This document shows positions 18,601 through 28,477 of a stretch of 64,000 nucleotides of DNA, in pieces. Below the pieces are notes generated by a model that ran no database searches, was not told the DNA's origin, and saw only the letters and a list, made by a program, of their open reading frames with translations. How positions within the stretch are numbered: the stretch's first letter is position 1; each line of letters opens with the position of its first letter. Position numbers and translations under genes: made by a program. Source of the stretch: an uncultured Pelagibacteraceae bacterium (GTDB taxonomy: Bacteria; Pseudomonadota; Alphaproteobacteria; Pelagibacterales; Pelagibacteraceae); the NCBI GenBank assembly GCA_902593445.1, contig CACJIJ010000002.1:1-64000 (forward strand), written 5' to 3'.

Positions 18601-18645
18601 AAGTATAATATTGATACTAACAAACCAATGCCAACAAAATTATAA
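15607..18645 (+). CDS. aceE: Pyruvate dehydrogenase E1 (homodimeric type) with N-terminal lipoyl domain
   Basis: N-terminal TIESDKSSVEIPS lipoyl motif; GHIGTFASAATLYDVGMNHFWRA, FLGDGEMDEPESMGAI (ThDP), AGRTTLAGEGLQHQDGHS. Confidence 0.95.
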   Translation: MSEKLLVPDIGDFENVEVIEILIKPGDQIKINDPLVTIESDKSSVEIPSTVAGTVDSLAVKVGDKVSKGDLLLNLKPSSKTSSESTIPKDTENIIKQAEEAIAEKKEEKKIISEPIIEKEQSTIQVVNGTDIDPLETQDWLESLSAVISKDGNQRAHFLIKELINKAYREGANIPYTQNTPYINTIPPEAEVKSSGDQNIERRIRSLIRWNAAAMVVRANKKYPELGGHIGTFASAATLYDVGMNHFWRAKNNKFGGDLIYFQGHSAPGMYARAFLEGRLNEKQLDSFRQEVKPGGLSSYPHPWLMPKFWQFPTVSMGLGPMLAIYQARYMKYLINRGLIKDEGRKVWAFLGDGEMDEPESMGAIGLAARENLDNLIFVVNCNLQRLDGPVRGNGKIIQELEGSFRGAGWNVIKVIWGSYWDSLISNDKTGHLVKIMNETVDGEYQAMKARDGAYVREKFFGKSPEALELVSSMSDTDIWRLNRGGHDPHKVFAAYDKATKHQGSPTVIIAKTIKGYGMGKSGESVNTTHQTKKLDVDDLLYYRDRFDVPLTDKQVRNIEYFRPDEKSPEIKYLKEKRIKLGGYLPERSTFAKPIKAPSKDIFDFMKVSTGEKEMSTTMALVRMLTNLLRDKNISPRLVPIIPDEARTFGMEGFFQKIGIYAHEGQKYEPEDAAQLSSYREDKSGQVLEEGINEAGAMSSWIAAATAYTNHDIEMIPIYIFYSMFGFQRVGDLAWAAGDSQARGFLVGATAGRTTLAGEGLQHQDGHSHLIASTIPNCVSYDPTFHYELAVIFREGLRRMHEKNENVFYYITTMNENYSHPEIPKDKNCEEGILKGMYKIKEFSKYKKTKIQLLGSGTILREMISAAEILQNDYQIDSEIWSVTSFNELRKDGMEVERYNLLNPDKNPRKSYVEQCLGKTEGPIMAASDYMRMNSDQIRPYTNKSFYSLGADGFGRSDTRKNLRKFFEVDKEHLVAYGLSILAKEQLITSKHAKDAMKKYNIDTNKPMPTKL

Positions 18646-19907
18646 TGTCAGAAACCCAGATTAAAGTACCTAATATTGGAGATTTTAAAGATGTTGAGGT
18701 TATTGAAGTATTAGTTACTGAAGGTCAATTAATTAAAAAAAATGATCCTCTAATAACAATCGAAAGTGATAAATCTAGCGTAGAAATACCGTCAAATTTA
18801 GAGGGTAAAATTAAAAATTTAAAAATAAAGGTAGGAGATAAAGTTTCCGAGGGCGACATAATTTTAACAGTAGAAAGTGCCTTAGAAGTTAAAAAGGAAG
18901 GGGTTAAAGAAAAACCAGAAATTAAAAAAGATTTAAAAAAAATTGAGGTTGCTAAACCTGAAATCCAACAAAATACTTTTTCTAAGAATAATATTTCAGA
19001 CATTGTATCTTCAAGTCCAAAAGCCAGAAAATTTGCTAGAGAACTAGGTGTAAATATTAACCAAGTAGTTGGAAGTCAGAGAGATGGCAGAGTTGTTGAA
19101 GATGATATTAAAAAATTTGTCTCTTTTAATTCAAAAAACGATTTTGTAGCAAAAGACAGTAAACCAGACAAAATTAAAAATGAATTCGAACATTCTGATT
19201 TTGGTGAAATAGAAATTAAAGATATACCAAGAGTTAAAAAATTATCATCAAAATATCTTATAAATTCATGGACAACAATTCCTCATGTTACAAATCATGA
19301 TGAAGCCGATATAACAGAGATGGAAAGTTTTAGAAGTTCTTTAACAAATATGTATACTGGAGAAAAAATTAAAATTACACCTTTAGCATTTATAATAAAA
19401 GCTTTAGTCGCATCTCTAAAGAAATTTCCTAGTTTTAATTCCTCTATTGACGAAATCGAGACTGGAAAAATGACCTTAAAAAAATATTACCATATTGGGA
19501 TAGCGGTTGATACACCAAATGGATTAATGGTTCCAAAAATAAGGAATGCAAATAACAAAAAAATTTCTTTGATAAGCAAAGAATTAAAAGAAGTAAGCGA
19601 ACTTTGTAGAAATTTAAAAATTGATAAAAAAGAATTATTTGGTGGTTCAATGACGATTACGAGTTTAGGTGGAATAGGAGGTTCGTTTTTTACTCCTATT
19701 ATTAATTATCCTGAAGTAGCTATATTAGGAGTAGGTAGATCTGAAAAAAAACAAATTTTTATTAATGGGAAGTTTCAAACTAGAACTATGCTACCAATTT
19801 CTTTATCTTATGATCATAGAATTATTGATGGAGCTGAAGCCTCTAGGTTTAACAATGATTTAAAAGAAAACTTAGGTAAAAATTTTGCTTATAAACTAGC
19901 TGTTTAA
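18645..19907 (+). CDS. aceF: Dihydrolipoamide acetyltransferase E2 of PDH
   Basis: TIESDKSSVEIPS lipoyl motif; SPKARKFARELGVNINQV E3/E1-binding domain; SLSYDHRIIDGAEA catalytic HxxxDG. Confidence 0.94.
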   Translation: MSETQIKVPNIGDFKDVEVIEVLVTEGQLIKKNDPLITIESDKSSVEIPSNLEGKIKNLKIKVGDKVSEGDIILTVESALEVKKEGVKEKPEIKKDLKKIEVAKPEIQQNTFSKNNISDIVSSSPKARKFARELGVNINQVVGSQRDGRVVEDDIKKFVSFNSKNDFVAKDSKPDKIKNEFEHSDFGEIEIKDIPRVKKLSSKYLINSWTTIPHVTNHDEADITEMESFRSSLTNMYTGEKIKITPLAFIIKALVASLKKFPSFNSSIDEIETGKMTLKKYYHIGIAVDTPNGLMVPKIRNANNKKISLISKELKEVSELCRNLKIDKKELFGGSMTITSLGGIGGSFFTPIINYPEVAILGVGRSEKKQIFINGKFQTRTMLPISLSYDHRIIDGAEASRFNNDLKENLGKNFAYKLAV

Positions 19908-19913
19908 TTAAAA

Positions 19914-20819
19914 ATGTCTAAATCCATCTCCTTATTCAGTGCTTTATTGTGTACTTTTATTTGGGGGACAACTTTTATCGCTCAAGATACAGGAATGGAC
20001 AATATTGGTCCTTTTACATTTAATGCTGTAAGGTTTTTTGTTGGTTTTTTAGCCATAACTCCACTTATGATTTTATTTGAATTAAAAAATTTTAAATCAG
20101 AATTCAAACTAGATAAAAATACTTTCATAATTTATTCATTATTAATAGGAGTATCTTTATTTTTAGGCTCAGCGCTTCAACAAGTCGCTTTGCTTTATAC
20201 AGATGTTGCAAATGCTGCCTTTTTTACAATTTTTTATGTGCCCATGGTGCCGATTATCATTTTTTTGTTTGGTAAAAAAACAATGCATTGGAGTGTATGG
20301 CCTTCTGTGGTTCTTTGTTTAATTGGAGGATATTTATTGACAAATTTTTATGATGCAACAGTAAGATTAGGAGATACTTTAGTTGTTCTTGGAGCTTTAT
20401 TTTGGAGTACTCATATAATTTTTACTGGAATCATTATAACTAAATATAACCTTCCGCTTACTATAGGAGCAGTGCAGACCCTAATTGTAGCTATTTTATC
20501 GTTTATAGTTGGGATTATTTACGAAGAGTTTATTTTAAATAATATATTATTGGAAATTTATTCAATTTTATATGCTGGAATATTATCCGGTGGATTTGCA
20601 TTTGTATTACAAATTTATGCTCAACAAAATATAACACCAGCACCTGCAGCTATAATTTTTTCACTAGAGGGTGTATTTGCTACTATAGCGGCTTGGTTTA
20701 TTTTAAATCAAATTCTAGATATAAATAATTTACTTGGATGCTTTTTTATTTTATGTGGGGTTCTCTTATCTCAATTACTACCTTTAATAAAAAAAAATAC
20801 ACCTAATAAATTAAACTAA
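19914..20819 (+). CDS. EamA/DMT-family transporter
   Basis: About 10 TM helices; FIWGTTFIAQDTGMDNIGPFTFNAVRF; GVFATIAAWFILNQ. Confidence 0.88.
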   Translation: MSKSISLFSALLCTFIWGTTFIAQDTGMDNIGPFTFNAVRFFVGFLAITPLMILFELKNFKSEFKLDKNTFIIYSLLIGVSLFLGSALQQVALLYTDVANAAFFTIFYVPMVPIIIFLFGKKTMHWSVWPSVVLCLIGGYLLTNFYDATVRLGDTLVVLGALFWSTHIIFTGIIITKYNLPLTIGAVQTLIVAILSFIVGIIYEEFILNNILLEIYSILYAGILSGGFAFVLQIYAQQNITPAPAAIIFSLEGVFATIAAWFILNQILDINNLLGCFFILCGVLLSQLLPLIKKNTPNKLN

Positions 20820-21567
20820 ATAAAATTAAGGCAATTATAATTCTATAAATTACAAAGGCATTCATTGAAAATTTATTTATATAAATTAAAAAGAATTTAA
20901 CTGTTAAGAAAGAAAAAATAAAAGAAAATATAATTGCAAAAACTACTAAGTAGTTAAACTCAATTGATTGTTCAAAAACATCTTTTAAGCTTAAGACACT
21001 AGCACCGGCTAATGCTGGGATCGAAAGTAAAAAAGATATCTTGCTTGAGTCTACTCTATTAAATTTTAAAATTCTTGCAGCTGTTATAGTAATCCCTGCC
21101 CTACTCACACCTGGTACAAGAGATAAAATTTGGAAAATACCTATAAATATAATTGACTGAAAGTTTAAATTTGAATAAATTTTTTTATCAAATCGACTTT
21201 TGTCTGAGATATACAAAACAATTGCAAATATTAATGTGGTCCATGCAATAATTTCAATGTTTCTTATTTGATAAATTAAACCTGTGGTATAAAGTATAAA
21301 GCCAACAATTATTAAAGGAATAGATCCAAGTATAATTAAATTTAAAAGTCTTTTATTTTTTCTAGCATCAAATAGTTCATCTCTAAAAAAATAAATTATT
21401 GCCATAAGAGATCCTAAATGAAGGCTTATATCAATTAAAAGAGAACTGGACTTAAATTCATATAAAGTAGAAACCAAAATCAAATGAGCAGAAGAGCTTA
21501 TAGGTAGAAATTCAGATACTCCTTGAATTACAGAGAGAATTAAAACTTCTATAATATTTTGAAACAT
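20803..21567 (-). CDS. uppP: Undecaprenyl-diphosphatase
   Basis: QGVSEFLPISSSAHLILV, PGVSRAGITITAARIL. Confidence 0.94.
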   Translation of the reverse strand: MFQNIIEVLILSVIQGVSEFLPISSSAHLILVSTLYEFKSSSLLIDISLHLGSLMAIIYFFRDELFDARKNKRLLNLIILGSIPLIIVGFILYTTGLIYQIRNIEIIAWTTLIFAIVLYISDKSRFDKKIYSNLNFQSIIFIGIFQILSLVPGVSRAGITITAARILKFNRVDSSKISFLLSIPALAGASVLSLKDVFEQSIEFNYLVVFAIIFSFIFSFLTVKFFLIYINKFSMNAFVIYRIIIALILFSLIY

Positions 21568-21674
21568 TATTTCTTCGTAACTTATAAAGTATTTATTTAA
21601 AACAATTCGATTTAAGCATAATAGCTATGCAATAATTAAAAACTTGTTTATTGGTGGTAATAATTCAAATATTA

Positions 21675-21693
21675 AGGTCAGTATATATGACCT
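21675..21693. promoter_or_regulatory. Operator-like inverted repeat AGGTCA-N7-TGACCT upstream of gltD
   Basis: AGGTCA GTATATA TGACCT at 21675-21680 / 21688-21693, 58 bp upstream of the gltD ATG. Confidence 0.5.
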
Positions 21694-21750
21694 ATTTTAT
21701 GCTTTATATGTAGAAATCAACGTATATTTTGCCAAAAATTAAATAATATT

Positions 21751-23190
21751 ATGCAAGATAAAATGCTCAAATTTGTTAAAATAGGTCAACAAACTCCACC
21801 TAAAAGAGAAGTTGATAAAAGAAAGCAAGATTTTAACGAAATTTATGACGAGTATATTAATGAAAAAGCCAAAGAACAGTCAAGCAGGTGTTCACAATGT
21901 GGAGTACCTTTTTGTCAAGTTCATTGTCCTTTAAGTAACAATATTCCAGATTGGCTTAAATTGACAGCTGAAGGAAGATTAAAAGAAGCGTATGAATTAT
22001 CCCAAAGCACAAACAATATGCCAGAAGTGTGTGGCCGAATTTGCCCTCAAGATAGATTGTGCGAGGGAAATTGTGTTATTGAACAGTCTGGTCATGGAAC
22101 AGTAACTATTGGATCAGTAGAAAAATATATTTCAGATAATGCTTGGGCTCAGGGCTGGGTAAAACCAATTAAAGTAATAAATGAAAAAAAACAAAGCGTA
22201 GGAATTATAGGAGCAGGTCCTGCTGGATTAGCTGCTGCGGAACAATTAAGAAAAAATGGGTATAAAATCACTGTCTACGATAGATATGATAGAGCTGGTG
22301 GATTATTAATTTATGGAATTCCAAATTTTAAATTAGAAAAAGAAGTTGTAGAGCGAAGAACAAAACTCTTAAAGGATGGAGGAATTGAATTTGTTCAAAA
22401 TTTTGAAGTTGGTAAGGACGCAAGCCTAGAACAATTGAGAAAAAAACACGATGCAATTTTAATTGCAACAGGAGTTTATAAAGCAAGAGAAGTAAACTTA
22501 CCTGGAAATGATCTTGATAATATTTTTCCTGCAATGGATTTTTTAACAGCATCTAATAAGAAAGGTCTAGGAGATGATGTAGAGTTGTTTGATAAAGGAA
22601 TTTTAAATGCAGAAGGTAAAGACATTGTTGTAATCGGTGGAGGTGACACAGCAATGGATTGTGTAAGAACTTCTATAAGACAGAAGGCAAAATCTGTTAA
22701 ATGTTTGTATAGAAGAGATAAAGAAAATATGCCAGGATCTGCTAGAGAAGTTGCAAATGCAGAAGAAGAAGGTGTTGAGTTTGTTTGGTTATCAAGTCCT
22801 AAAGAATTTAAAGGTACAAATAAAATAGAAAAAATAATTGTAGATCAAATTAAATTAGGTGATCCAGACGAGACAGGAAGAAGAAAGCCACAGGTACAAG
22901 AAGGCTCAAGTTACGAAACAAAAGCAGATATGGTTATCAAAGCACTAGGTTTTGATCCTGAAGATTTACCAAATTTATTTGATAGTAGTGAATTACAAGT
23001 AACAAAGTGGGGAACTATCAAAACAGATTTTGATACTATGGAAACAAATATAAAAGGGGTATTTGCTGCTGGTGATATAGTTAGAGGAGCTTCATTAGTT
23101 GTTTGGGCGATAAAAGATGGAAGAGATGCTGCAGCTTCAATTAAAACTTATCTAGAGAGTAAATCTAAAGTGGAAAAAAGAGTGGCTTAA
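21751..23190 (+). CDS. gltD: Glutamate synthase small subunit
   Basis: CSQCGVPFCQVHCPLSNNIPDWL, GRICPQDRLCEGNCV, GIIGAGPAGLAAAEQLR, VFAAGDIVRGASLVVWAI. Confidence 0.95.
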   Translation: MQDKMLKFVKIGQQTPPKREVDKRKQDFNEIYDEYINEKAKEQSSRCSQCGVPFCQVHCPLSNNIPDWLKLTAEGRLKEAYELSQSTNNMPEVCGRICPQDRLCEGNCVIEQSGHGTVTIGSVEKYISDNAWAQGWVKPIKVINEKKQSVGIIGAGPAGLAAAEQLRKNGYKITVYDRYDRAGGLLIYGIPNFKLEKEVVERRTKLLKDGGIEFVQNFEVGKDASLEQLRKKHDAILIATGVYKAREVNLPGNDLDNIFPAMDFLTASNKKGLGDDVELFDKGILNAEGKDIVVIGGGDTAMDCVRTSIRQKAKSVKCLYRRDKENMPGSAREVANAEEEGVEFVWLSSPKEFKGTNKIEKIIVDQIKLGDPDETGRRKPQVQEGSSYETKADMVIKALGFDPEDLPNLFDSSELQVTKWGTIKTDFDTMETNIKGVFAAGDIVRGASLVVWAIKDGRDAAASIKTYLESKSKVEKRVA

Positions 23191-26100
23191 TGGAAAATTA
23201 TAAAAAGAACCTTCACCTTTTAAAAGAAAATAATGTTTATTCAGAAGACATGGAACATGATGCTTGTGGTGTTGGTATAATTGCATCAACTGAAGGTAAA
23301 AAATCTCGTAAAGTTGTAGAGTATGGTATTGAAGCGTTAAAAGCTGTTTGGCATAGAGGCGCTGTAGATGCCGATGGGAAAACTGGTGATGGAGCTGGAA
23401 TTCATCTTGAAATACCAAAAGATTTTTTCATTGAAAAGATAGAAGTGACAGGACACATACATGACAATTCTGAAATATGTGTGGGCATGATATTTCTGCC
23501 TCGGAATGATTACGCAGCACAAGAAAGTTGCAAAACTATTGTTGAAAGTGAATTAACAAAAAATGATTTTAGTATTTATGGTTGGAGACAAGTACCAGTT
23601 AATCCAAAAGTTTTAGGAGAAAAGGCATTCCAAACAATGCCTGAAATTATCCAAGTATTGTTTAAACCTTATAATCCAGAATTAACAAATAAAGATTTAG
23701 AAAGAAAAATTTATGAAACTAGAAGAAAGATAGAAAATGAAGCTTTTAAAAAATCTTTAAACAATTTTTATATTTGTTCATTGAGTTCTAAGTCTATAAT
23801 TTATAAGGGAATGTTTTTAGCTGAAGCTATCTCAGATTTCTACCTTGATCTAAAAGATGTGAGATTTGTTTCAAGGTTTGCTATTTTTCATCAAAGATTT
23901 TCAACAAACACAGCACCTAGCTGGAATTTAGCTCAACCTTTTAGAGCTATAGCGCATAATGGAGAAATTAATACCTATAGAGGAAATAAAAATTGGATGA
24001 AAGTTCATGAACAAGAGATGAACAGTCCCCTTTTTGACGATGTTGAAAACTTAAAACCTGTTATACAACAGGGAGCATCAGACTCTGCCGCACTAGACAA
24101 TGTTTTTGAATTATTAAATATATCAGGTCAGCCCGCTCCTTTGGCCAAGCTTATGTTAGTTCCAGATGCATGGTCTAAAAAAAATAAAACTCTACCAAAA
24201 GATCACCAACAATTATTTAATTTTTTAAATAGCACTATGGAGCCATGGGATGGACCGGCAGCTATTGCTGGAACTGATAATGAGTGGGTTATAGCTGCAA
24301 ATGATAGAAATGGATTAAGACCTTTAAGATACGCAATTACAAAAGATAAATTATTATTTGCAGGATCTGAAACAGGAATGATTGAATTAAATGAAAAAAG
24401 AATTTTGTCAAAGGGCAGATTGGGTCCTGGGGAAATAATTGGAGTTAGAATAGAAAAAGGAAAAGTATTTACAAACAAGCAAATTAAAGATTATTTAGCT
24501 AAAGAATATAAACACTTTAATTCACAAATTATCGACCTAGATGATAAGTTAACTATTTCAGATGAAAAAAATTCTTTTTTGGGAGATGATTTAAGAAGAA
24601 GACAATATACTTTTGGAATAAGCTTAGAAGACCTTGAGCTCATACTACATCCTATGGCAGAAGATGCTAAAGAAGCAACTGGATCTATGGGGGACGATAC
24701 TCCATTAGCTGTTTTGTCAGATAGGTATAGACCGTTATACCATTTTTTTAGACAGAATTTTAGCCAAGTAACAAACCCACCAATAGATTCTTTAAGGGAA
24801 AACAAGGTTATGAGCCTTAAAACAAGATTTGGAAATCTTGGAAATATTTTAAATTTTGATAATTTAACAAAGCAAAATATTTATGTTTTAAATAGTCCAA
24901 TATTATCAAATTCTCAGTTTGAAAAATTTATAAATTTTTTTGGCAATAATTCATCTATAATTGATTGTACTTTTTCCGAGGAAGAAACTTTATTTGGTTC
25001 AATTAAAAAGATTCAAAAAGAAGCTGAAATTGCAGTAAGGCAAGGAGTCACTCAATTGATTTTAAGTGATAAAGAGCTTTCTAACTCAAAACTTCCAATA
25101 CCAATGCTTTTAGCAGTTGGATCAATTAACTCATTCCTTATTGAAAAAAAACTAAGAGGATATGTATCAATCAATGTTCAATCTGGAGAGGCTTTAGATA
25201 CACACTCCTTTGCAACCTTAATAGGAGTTGGAGCAACTACTGTAAATCCTTATTTAGCATTTGATAGTTTATTTCAACGTTATGAAAAGAAATTATTTGG
25301 TCAATTTAGCTTTGATGAATGTGTGGAGAGATACATAAAATCAGTAAACGCAGGTCTATTAAAAATTATGTCTAAGATGGGTATTTCAGTTCTAAGTTCA
25401 TATAGAGGTGGATGTAACTTTGAAACTGTAGGTTTAAGTAGAACAATTGTGGCAGATTATTTTCCAGGAGTTGTCTCTAAAATTTCTGGTATTGGACTTA
25501 CGGGTATAGAAAAAAAAATTAGAGAAATTCATAAAGAGGCATTTGAAAGTTCTGAAACTATTTTGCCGATAGGTGGTATATACAGATATCGTAAAAATGG
25601 TGAAACACATCAATATCAGGGAAAATTAATTCATTTACTTCAAAGCGCTGTTGGATCAAATTCTTATGATGCTTATAAAAGATATGCAAACGGTATATAT
25701 AGTTTGCCACCTATTAATCTTAGAGACTTAATTGATTTTAGAGAAAAAAAATTAAGTGGGCCAATAGATATTTCTGAGGTTGAACCAATAGAAAATATTT
25801 TAAAAAGATTTGGAAGTGGGAGTATGTCTCACGGAGCTTTATCGAAAGAGGCACATGAAACTCTAGCAACTGGAATGAATAGAATTAAAGGCGCTTCATG
25901 TAGTGGAGAGGGTGGTGAAGATTCAAGAAGATTTAAAGTTTTAGATAATGGTGATAGTGCAAACTCAAGAGTTAAACAAATAGCTTCTGCGAGATTCGGG
26001 GTTACAGTTAATTATCTTAATAATTGTAATGAGATAGAAATTAAAATTGCGCAGGGTGCTAAGCCCGGTGAGGGGGGACAATTACCAGGATTTAAAGTAA

Positions 26101-27695
26101 CAGAAGAGATTGCTAAACTTAGACATTCGACTCCTGGAGTAACTTTAATATCACCACCACCACATCATGACATTTACTCAATTGAGGATCTTGCACAATT
26201 AATTTATGATTTGAAACAGATAAATCCTAAAGCTAGAATAGGAGTTAAATTAGTTGCCTCGTCCGGTGTAGGAACCATTGCTGCTGGTGTAGCTAAAGCA
26301 AAAGCAGATATAATATTAATTTCTGGACATAATGGCGGAACAGGAGCAACGCCTCAAACAAGTGTTAAGTATGTAGGAATACCATGGGAAATGGGTTTAA
26401 CGGAAGCAAACCAAGTATTAACTTTAAATAATCTTAGACATAAAGTTACATTAAGAACAGACGGTGGAATTAAAACTGGACGAGATGTGGTGATAGCAGC
26501 AATGATGGGCGCTGAAGAATATGGTGTTGCTACTACGGCATTAGTTGCAATGGGATGTATAATGGTAAGGCAGTGTCATTCTAATACATGTCCAGTAGGA
26601 GTTTGTACACAAGATGAAAAGCTCAGAGAAAAATTTACCGGAACTCCGGAAAAAGTAGTTAATCTTTTCACATTTATAGCCACTGAAGTAAGAGAAATAT
26701 TAGCAAATTTAGGTTTTAAATCATTAAATGAAGTGATTGGTAGGACAGATTTGCTTAAACAAATTAGTAAGGGTTCTCCAAATTTAGACGATCTAGATTT
26801 AAATCCTTTATTTGTTCAAGCTGACACTGGAAGCAATCCAAGGTATTGCGAGGATCAAGAAATAAATAGTGTACCAGATACTCTTGACCAAGAAATCTGG
26901 CCAGAAATTGAAAAAGCTTTAGATAATTCTGAAAAAATTGAAAAAGAATATCAAATAAAAAATACTCACAGGGCTGTAGGCACAAGAATTTCTCATCATT
27001 TATATAAAAAATATGGTTATGAAAAACTTGATGAAAACTTTTTAGTCTTAAATTTCAAAGGATCAGCGGGTCAATCATTTGGTGCGTTCTCTTCAAAAGG
27101 TTTAAAGCTTGTATTAAAGGGGGATGCTAATGATTATGTTGGTAAAGGTTTGTCAGGAGCCACAATTTCAATAAAATTACCTGAAGAGAGTAATTTGGTT
27201 TCAAATGAGAATACAATTTTAGGAAATACTGTTCTTTATGGAGCTACTTCAGGAAAACTTTTTGCTGCTGGCCAAGCTGGCGAAAGATTTTCTGTTAGAA
27301 ATTCTGGTGCAATTACAGTAATTGAAGGATGCGATTCTAATGGATGTGAATATATGACTGGTGGAACTGTAGTAATTTTAGGAGATGTTGGTGATAATTT
27401 TGCAGCTGGTATGACGGGTGGAATGGCCTTTATATATGACAAAACTCAACAATTCGAAAAGAAAGTAAATTCAGAGTCAGTAGTTTGGCAAAATGTAGAG
27501 ACAGATTATTGGAAAGAATATCTAAAAAATTTAGTCAGTGAGCACTTTAAAGAAACTAAATCTAAATTATCAAAAAAAATAATTGAAAACTTTGATGATG
27601 AAGTAAATAATTTTGTTCAAGTGTGTCCTAAAGAAATGTTAGAAAAATTAAAAAATCCAATTACTTTAAAAAAAGATATAAAAAAAGTTAGCTAA
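23190..27695 (+). CDS. gltB: Glutamate synthase large subunit
   Basis: DACGVGIIAS N-terminal Cys amidotransferase; ISGHNGGTGATPQTSVKY; HSNTCPVGVCTQDE Fe-S; C-terminal GXG domain. Confidence 0.96.
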   Translation: MENYKKNLHLLKENNVYSEDMEHDACGVGIIASTEGKKSRKVVEYGIEALKAVWHRGAVDADGKTGDGAGIHLEIPKDFFIEKIEVTGHIHDNSEICVGMIFLPRNDYAAQESCKTIVESELTKNDFSIYGWRQVPVNPKVLGEKAFQTMPEIIQVLFKPYNPELTNKDLERKIYETRRKIENEAFKKSLNNFYICSLSSKSIIYKGMFLAEAISDFYLDLKDVRFVSRFAIFHQRFSTNTAPSWNLAQPFRAIAHNGEINTYRGNKNWMKVHEQEMNSPLFDDVENLKPVIQQGASDSAALDNVFELLNISGQPAPLAKLMLVPDAWSKKNKTLPKDHQQLFNFLNSTMEPWDGPAAIAGTDNEWVIAANDRNGLRPLRYAITKDKLLFAGSETGMIELNEKRILSKGRLGPGEIIGVRIEKGKVFTNKQIKDYLAKEYKHFNSQIIDLDDKLTISDEKNSFLGDDLRRRQYTFGISLEDLELILHPMAEDAKEATGSMGDDTPLAVLSDRYRPLYHFFRQNFSQVTNPPIDSLRENKVMSLKTRFGNLGNILNFDNLTKQNIYVLNSPILSNSQFEKFINFFGNNSSIIDCTFSEEETLFGSIKKIQKEAEIAVRQGVTQLILSDKELSNSKLPIPMLLAVGSINSFLIEKKLRGYVSINVQSGEALDTHSFATLIGVGATTVNPYLAFDSLFQRYEKKLFGQFSFDECVERYIKSVNAGLLKIMSKMGISVLSSYRGGCNFETVGLSRTIVADYFPGVVSKISGIGLTGIEKKIREIHKEAFESSETILPIGGIYRYRKNGETHQYQGKLIHLLQSAVGSNSYDAYKRYANGIYSLPPINLRDLIDFREKKLSGPIDISEVEPIENILKRFGSGSMSHGALSKEAHETLATGMNRIKGASCSGEGGEDSRRFKVLDNGDSANSRVKQIASARFGVTVNYLNNCNEIEIKIAQGAKPGEGGQLPGFKVTEEIAKLRHSTPGVTLISPPPHHDIYSIEDLAQLIYDLKQINPKARIGVKLVASSGVGTIAAGVAKAKADIILISGHNGGTGATPQTSVKYVGIPWEMGLTEANQVLTLNNLRHKVTLRTDGGIKTGRDVVIAAMMGAEEYGVATTALVAMGCIMVRQCHSNTCPVGVCTQDEKLREKFTGTPEKVVNLFTFIATEVREILANLGFKSLNEVIGRTDLLKQISKGSPNLDDLDLNPLFVQADTGSNPRYCEDQEINSVPDTLDQEIWPEIEKALDNSEKIEKEYQIKNTHRAVGTRISHHLYKKYGYEKLDENFLVLNFKGSAGQSFGAFSSKGLKLVLKGDANDYVGKGLSGATISIKLPEESNLVSNENTILGNTVLYGATSGKLFAAGQAGERFSVRNSGAITVIEGCDSNGCEYMTGGTVVILGDVGDNFAAGMTGGMAFIYDKTQQFEKKVNSESVVWQNVETDYWKEYLKNLVSEHFKETKSKLSKKIIENFDDEVNNFVQVCPKEMLEKLKNPITLKKDIKKVS

Positions 27696-28435
27696 ATTAA
27701 TAATTTAAGTTCTTTTAAAATTATATTAAGCCATTTTTTATTTGATAAACTGTGATCACCTTTTTTTATAATATTTAATTTTTTTTTAGCTTTTGGAAAT
27801 AATTTTAAAACTTTTCTTGAATATGAGACAGGAACCGCCTCATCTTTTTCACCATGTACCATTGTTACTTTAATATTTGAATTAAATTTCTTGTTTAAGA
27901 CTTTGTTTTTTCTTCCATCTTTTATTAGTTGTAGAGTAATTGGATATTCATAATTTCCATGTTTTAATTGATAAATACCCTTACGAATTGTTTCCTTTTT
28001 CATTTTTTTGGTAAATTTTCTCCACATTAAATTTTCTAAAAATTCGGGAGCAGCTCCTATTCCTAAAAATCCTTTAATCTGTTTTTTGAAAATTTTGAAT
28101 TGATTTAGTGAAATCCATGCACCCATACTTGAACCAATTAACACAAATTCTTTTTTTTTAACGTATTTTCTTATTAAAATTGATGTCTCTTTACTCCATT
28201 TTGAAATGTTTCCATTTACAAATTTTCCAGAAGATTTCCCATGACCAGAGTATTCCAGTGCCAAAAAACTTATTTTATTTTTTTTTGCAAACTTTAAAAA
28301 TTCATTTGGTTTTTTACCTTCAAGGTCTGACATGAAACCATGTAAAAAAACTACAAATTGACTATCTCTATAAACTTTAAGAATATATCTAATTTTCTTT
28401 GAATTTGATATCTTGTGGTATTTGAATTTTGCCAT
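27692..28435 (-). CDS. Alpha/beta hydrolase
   Basis: FLHGFMSDLEG, LIGSSMGAWISL, VHGEKDEAVP, KGDHSLS. Confidence 0.82.
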   Translation of the reverse strand: MAKFKYHKISNSKKIRYILKVYRDSQFVVFLHGFMSDLEGKKPNEFLKFAKKNKISFLALEYSGHGKSSGKFVNGNISKWSKETSILIRKYVKKKEFVLIGSSMGAWISLNQFKIFKKQIKGFLGIGAAPEFLENLMWRKFTKKMKKETIRKGIYQLKHGNYEYPITLQLIKDGRKNKVLNKKFNSNIKVTMVHGEKDEAVPVSYSRKVLKLFPKAKKKLNIIKKGDHSLSNKKWLNIILKELKLLI

Positions 28436-28477
28436 AATCGTTTATTAGTTATAACTATTAATATATAATCATATCAA

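Noticed and set aside
16137-27442. Many 60-140 aa ORFs antisense to aceE, aceF, gltD, gltB and similar genes
   Set aside because: Lie fully inside strongly recognised genes with no independent motifs
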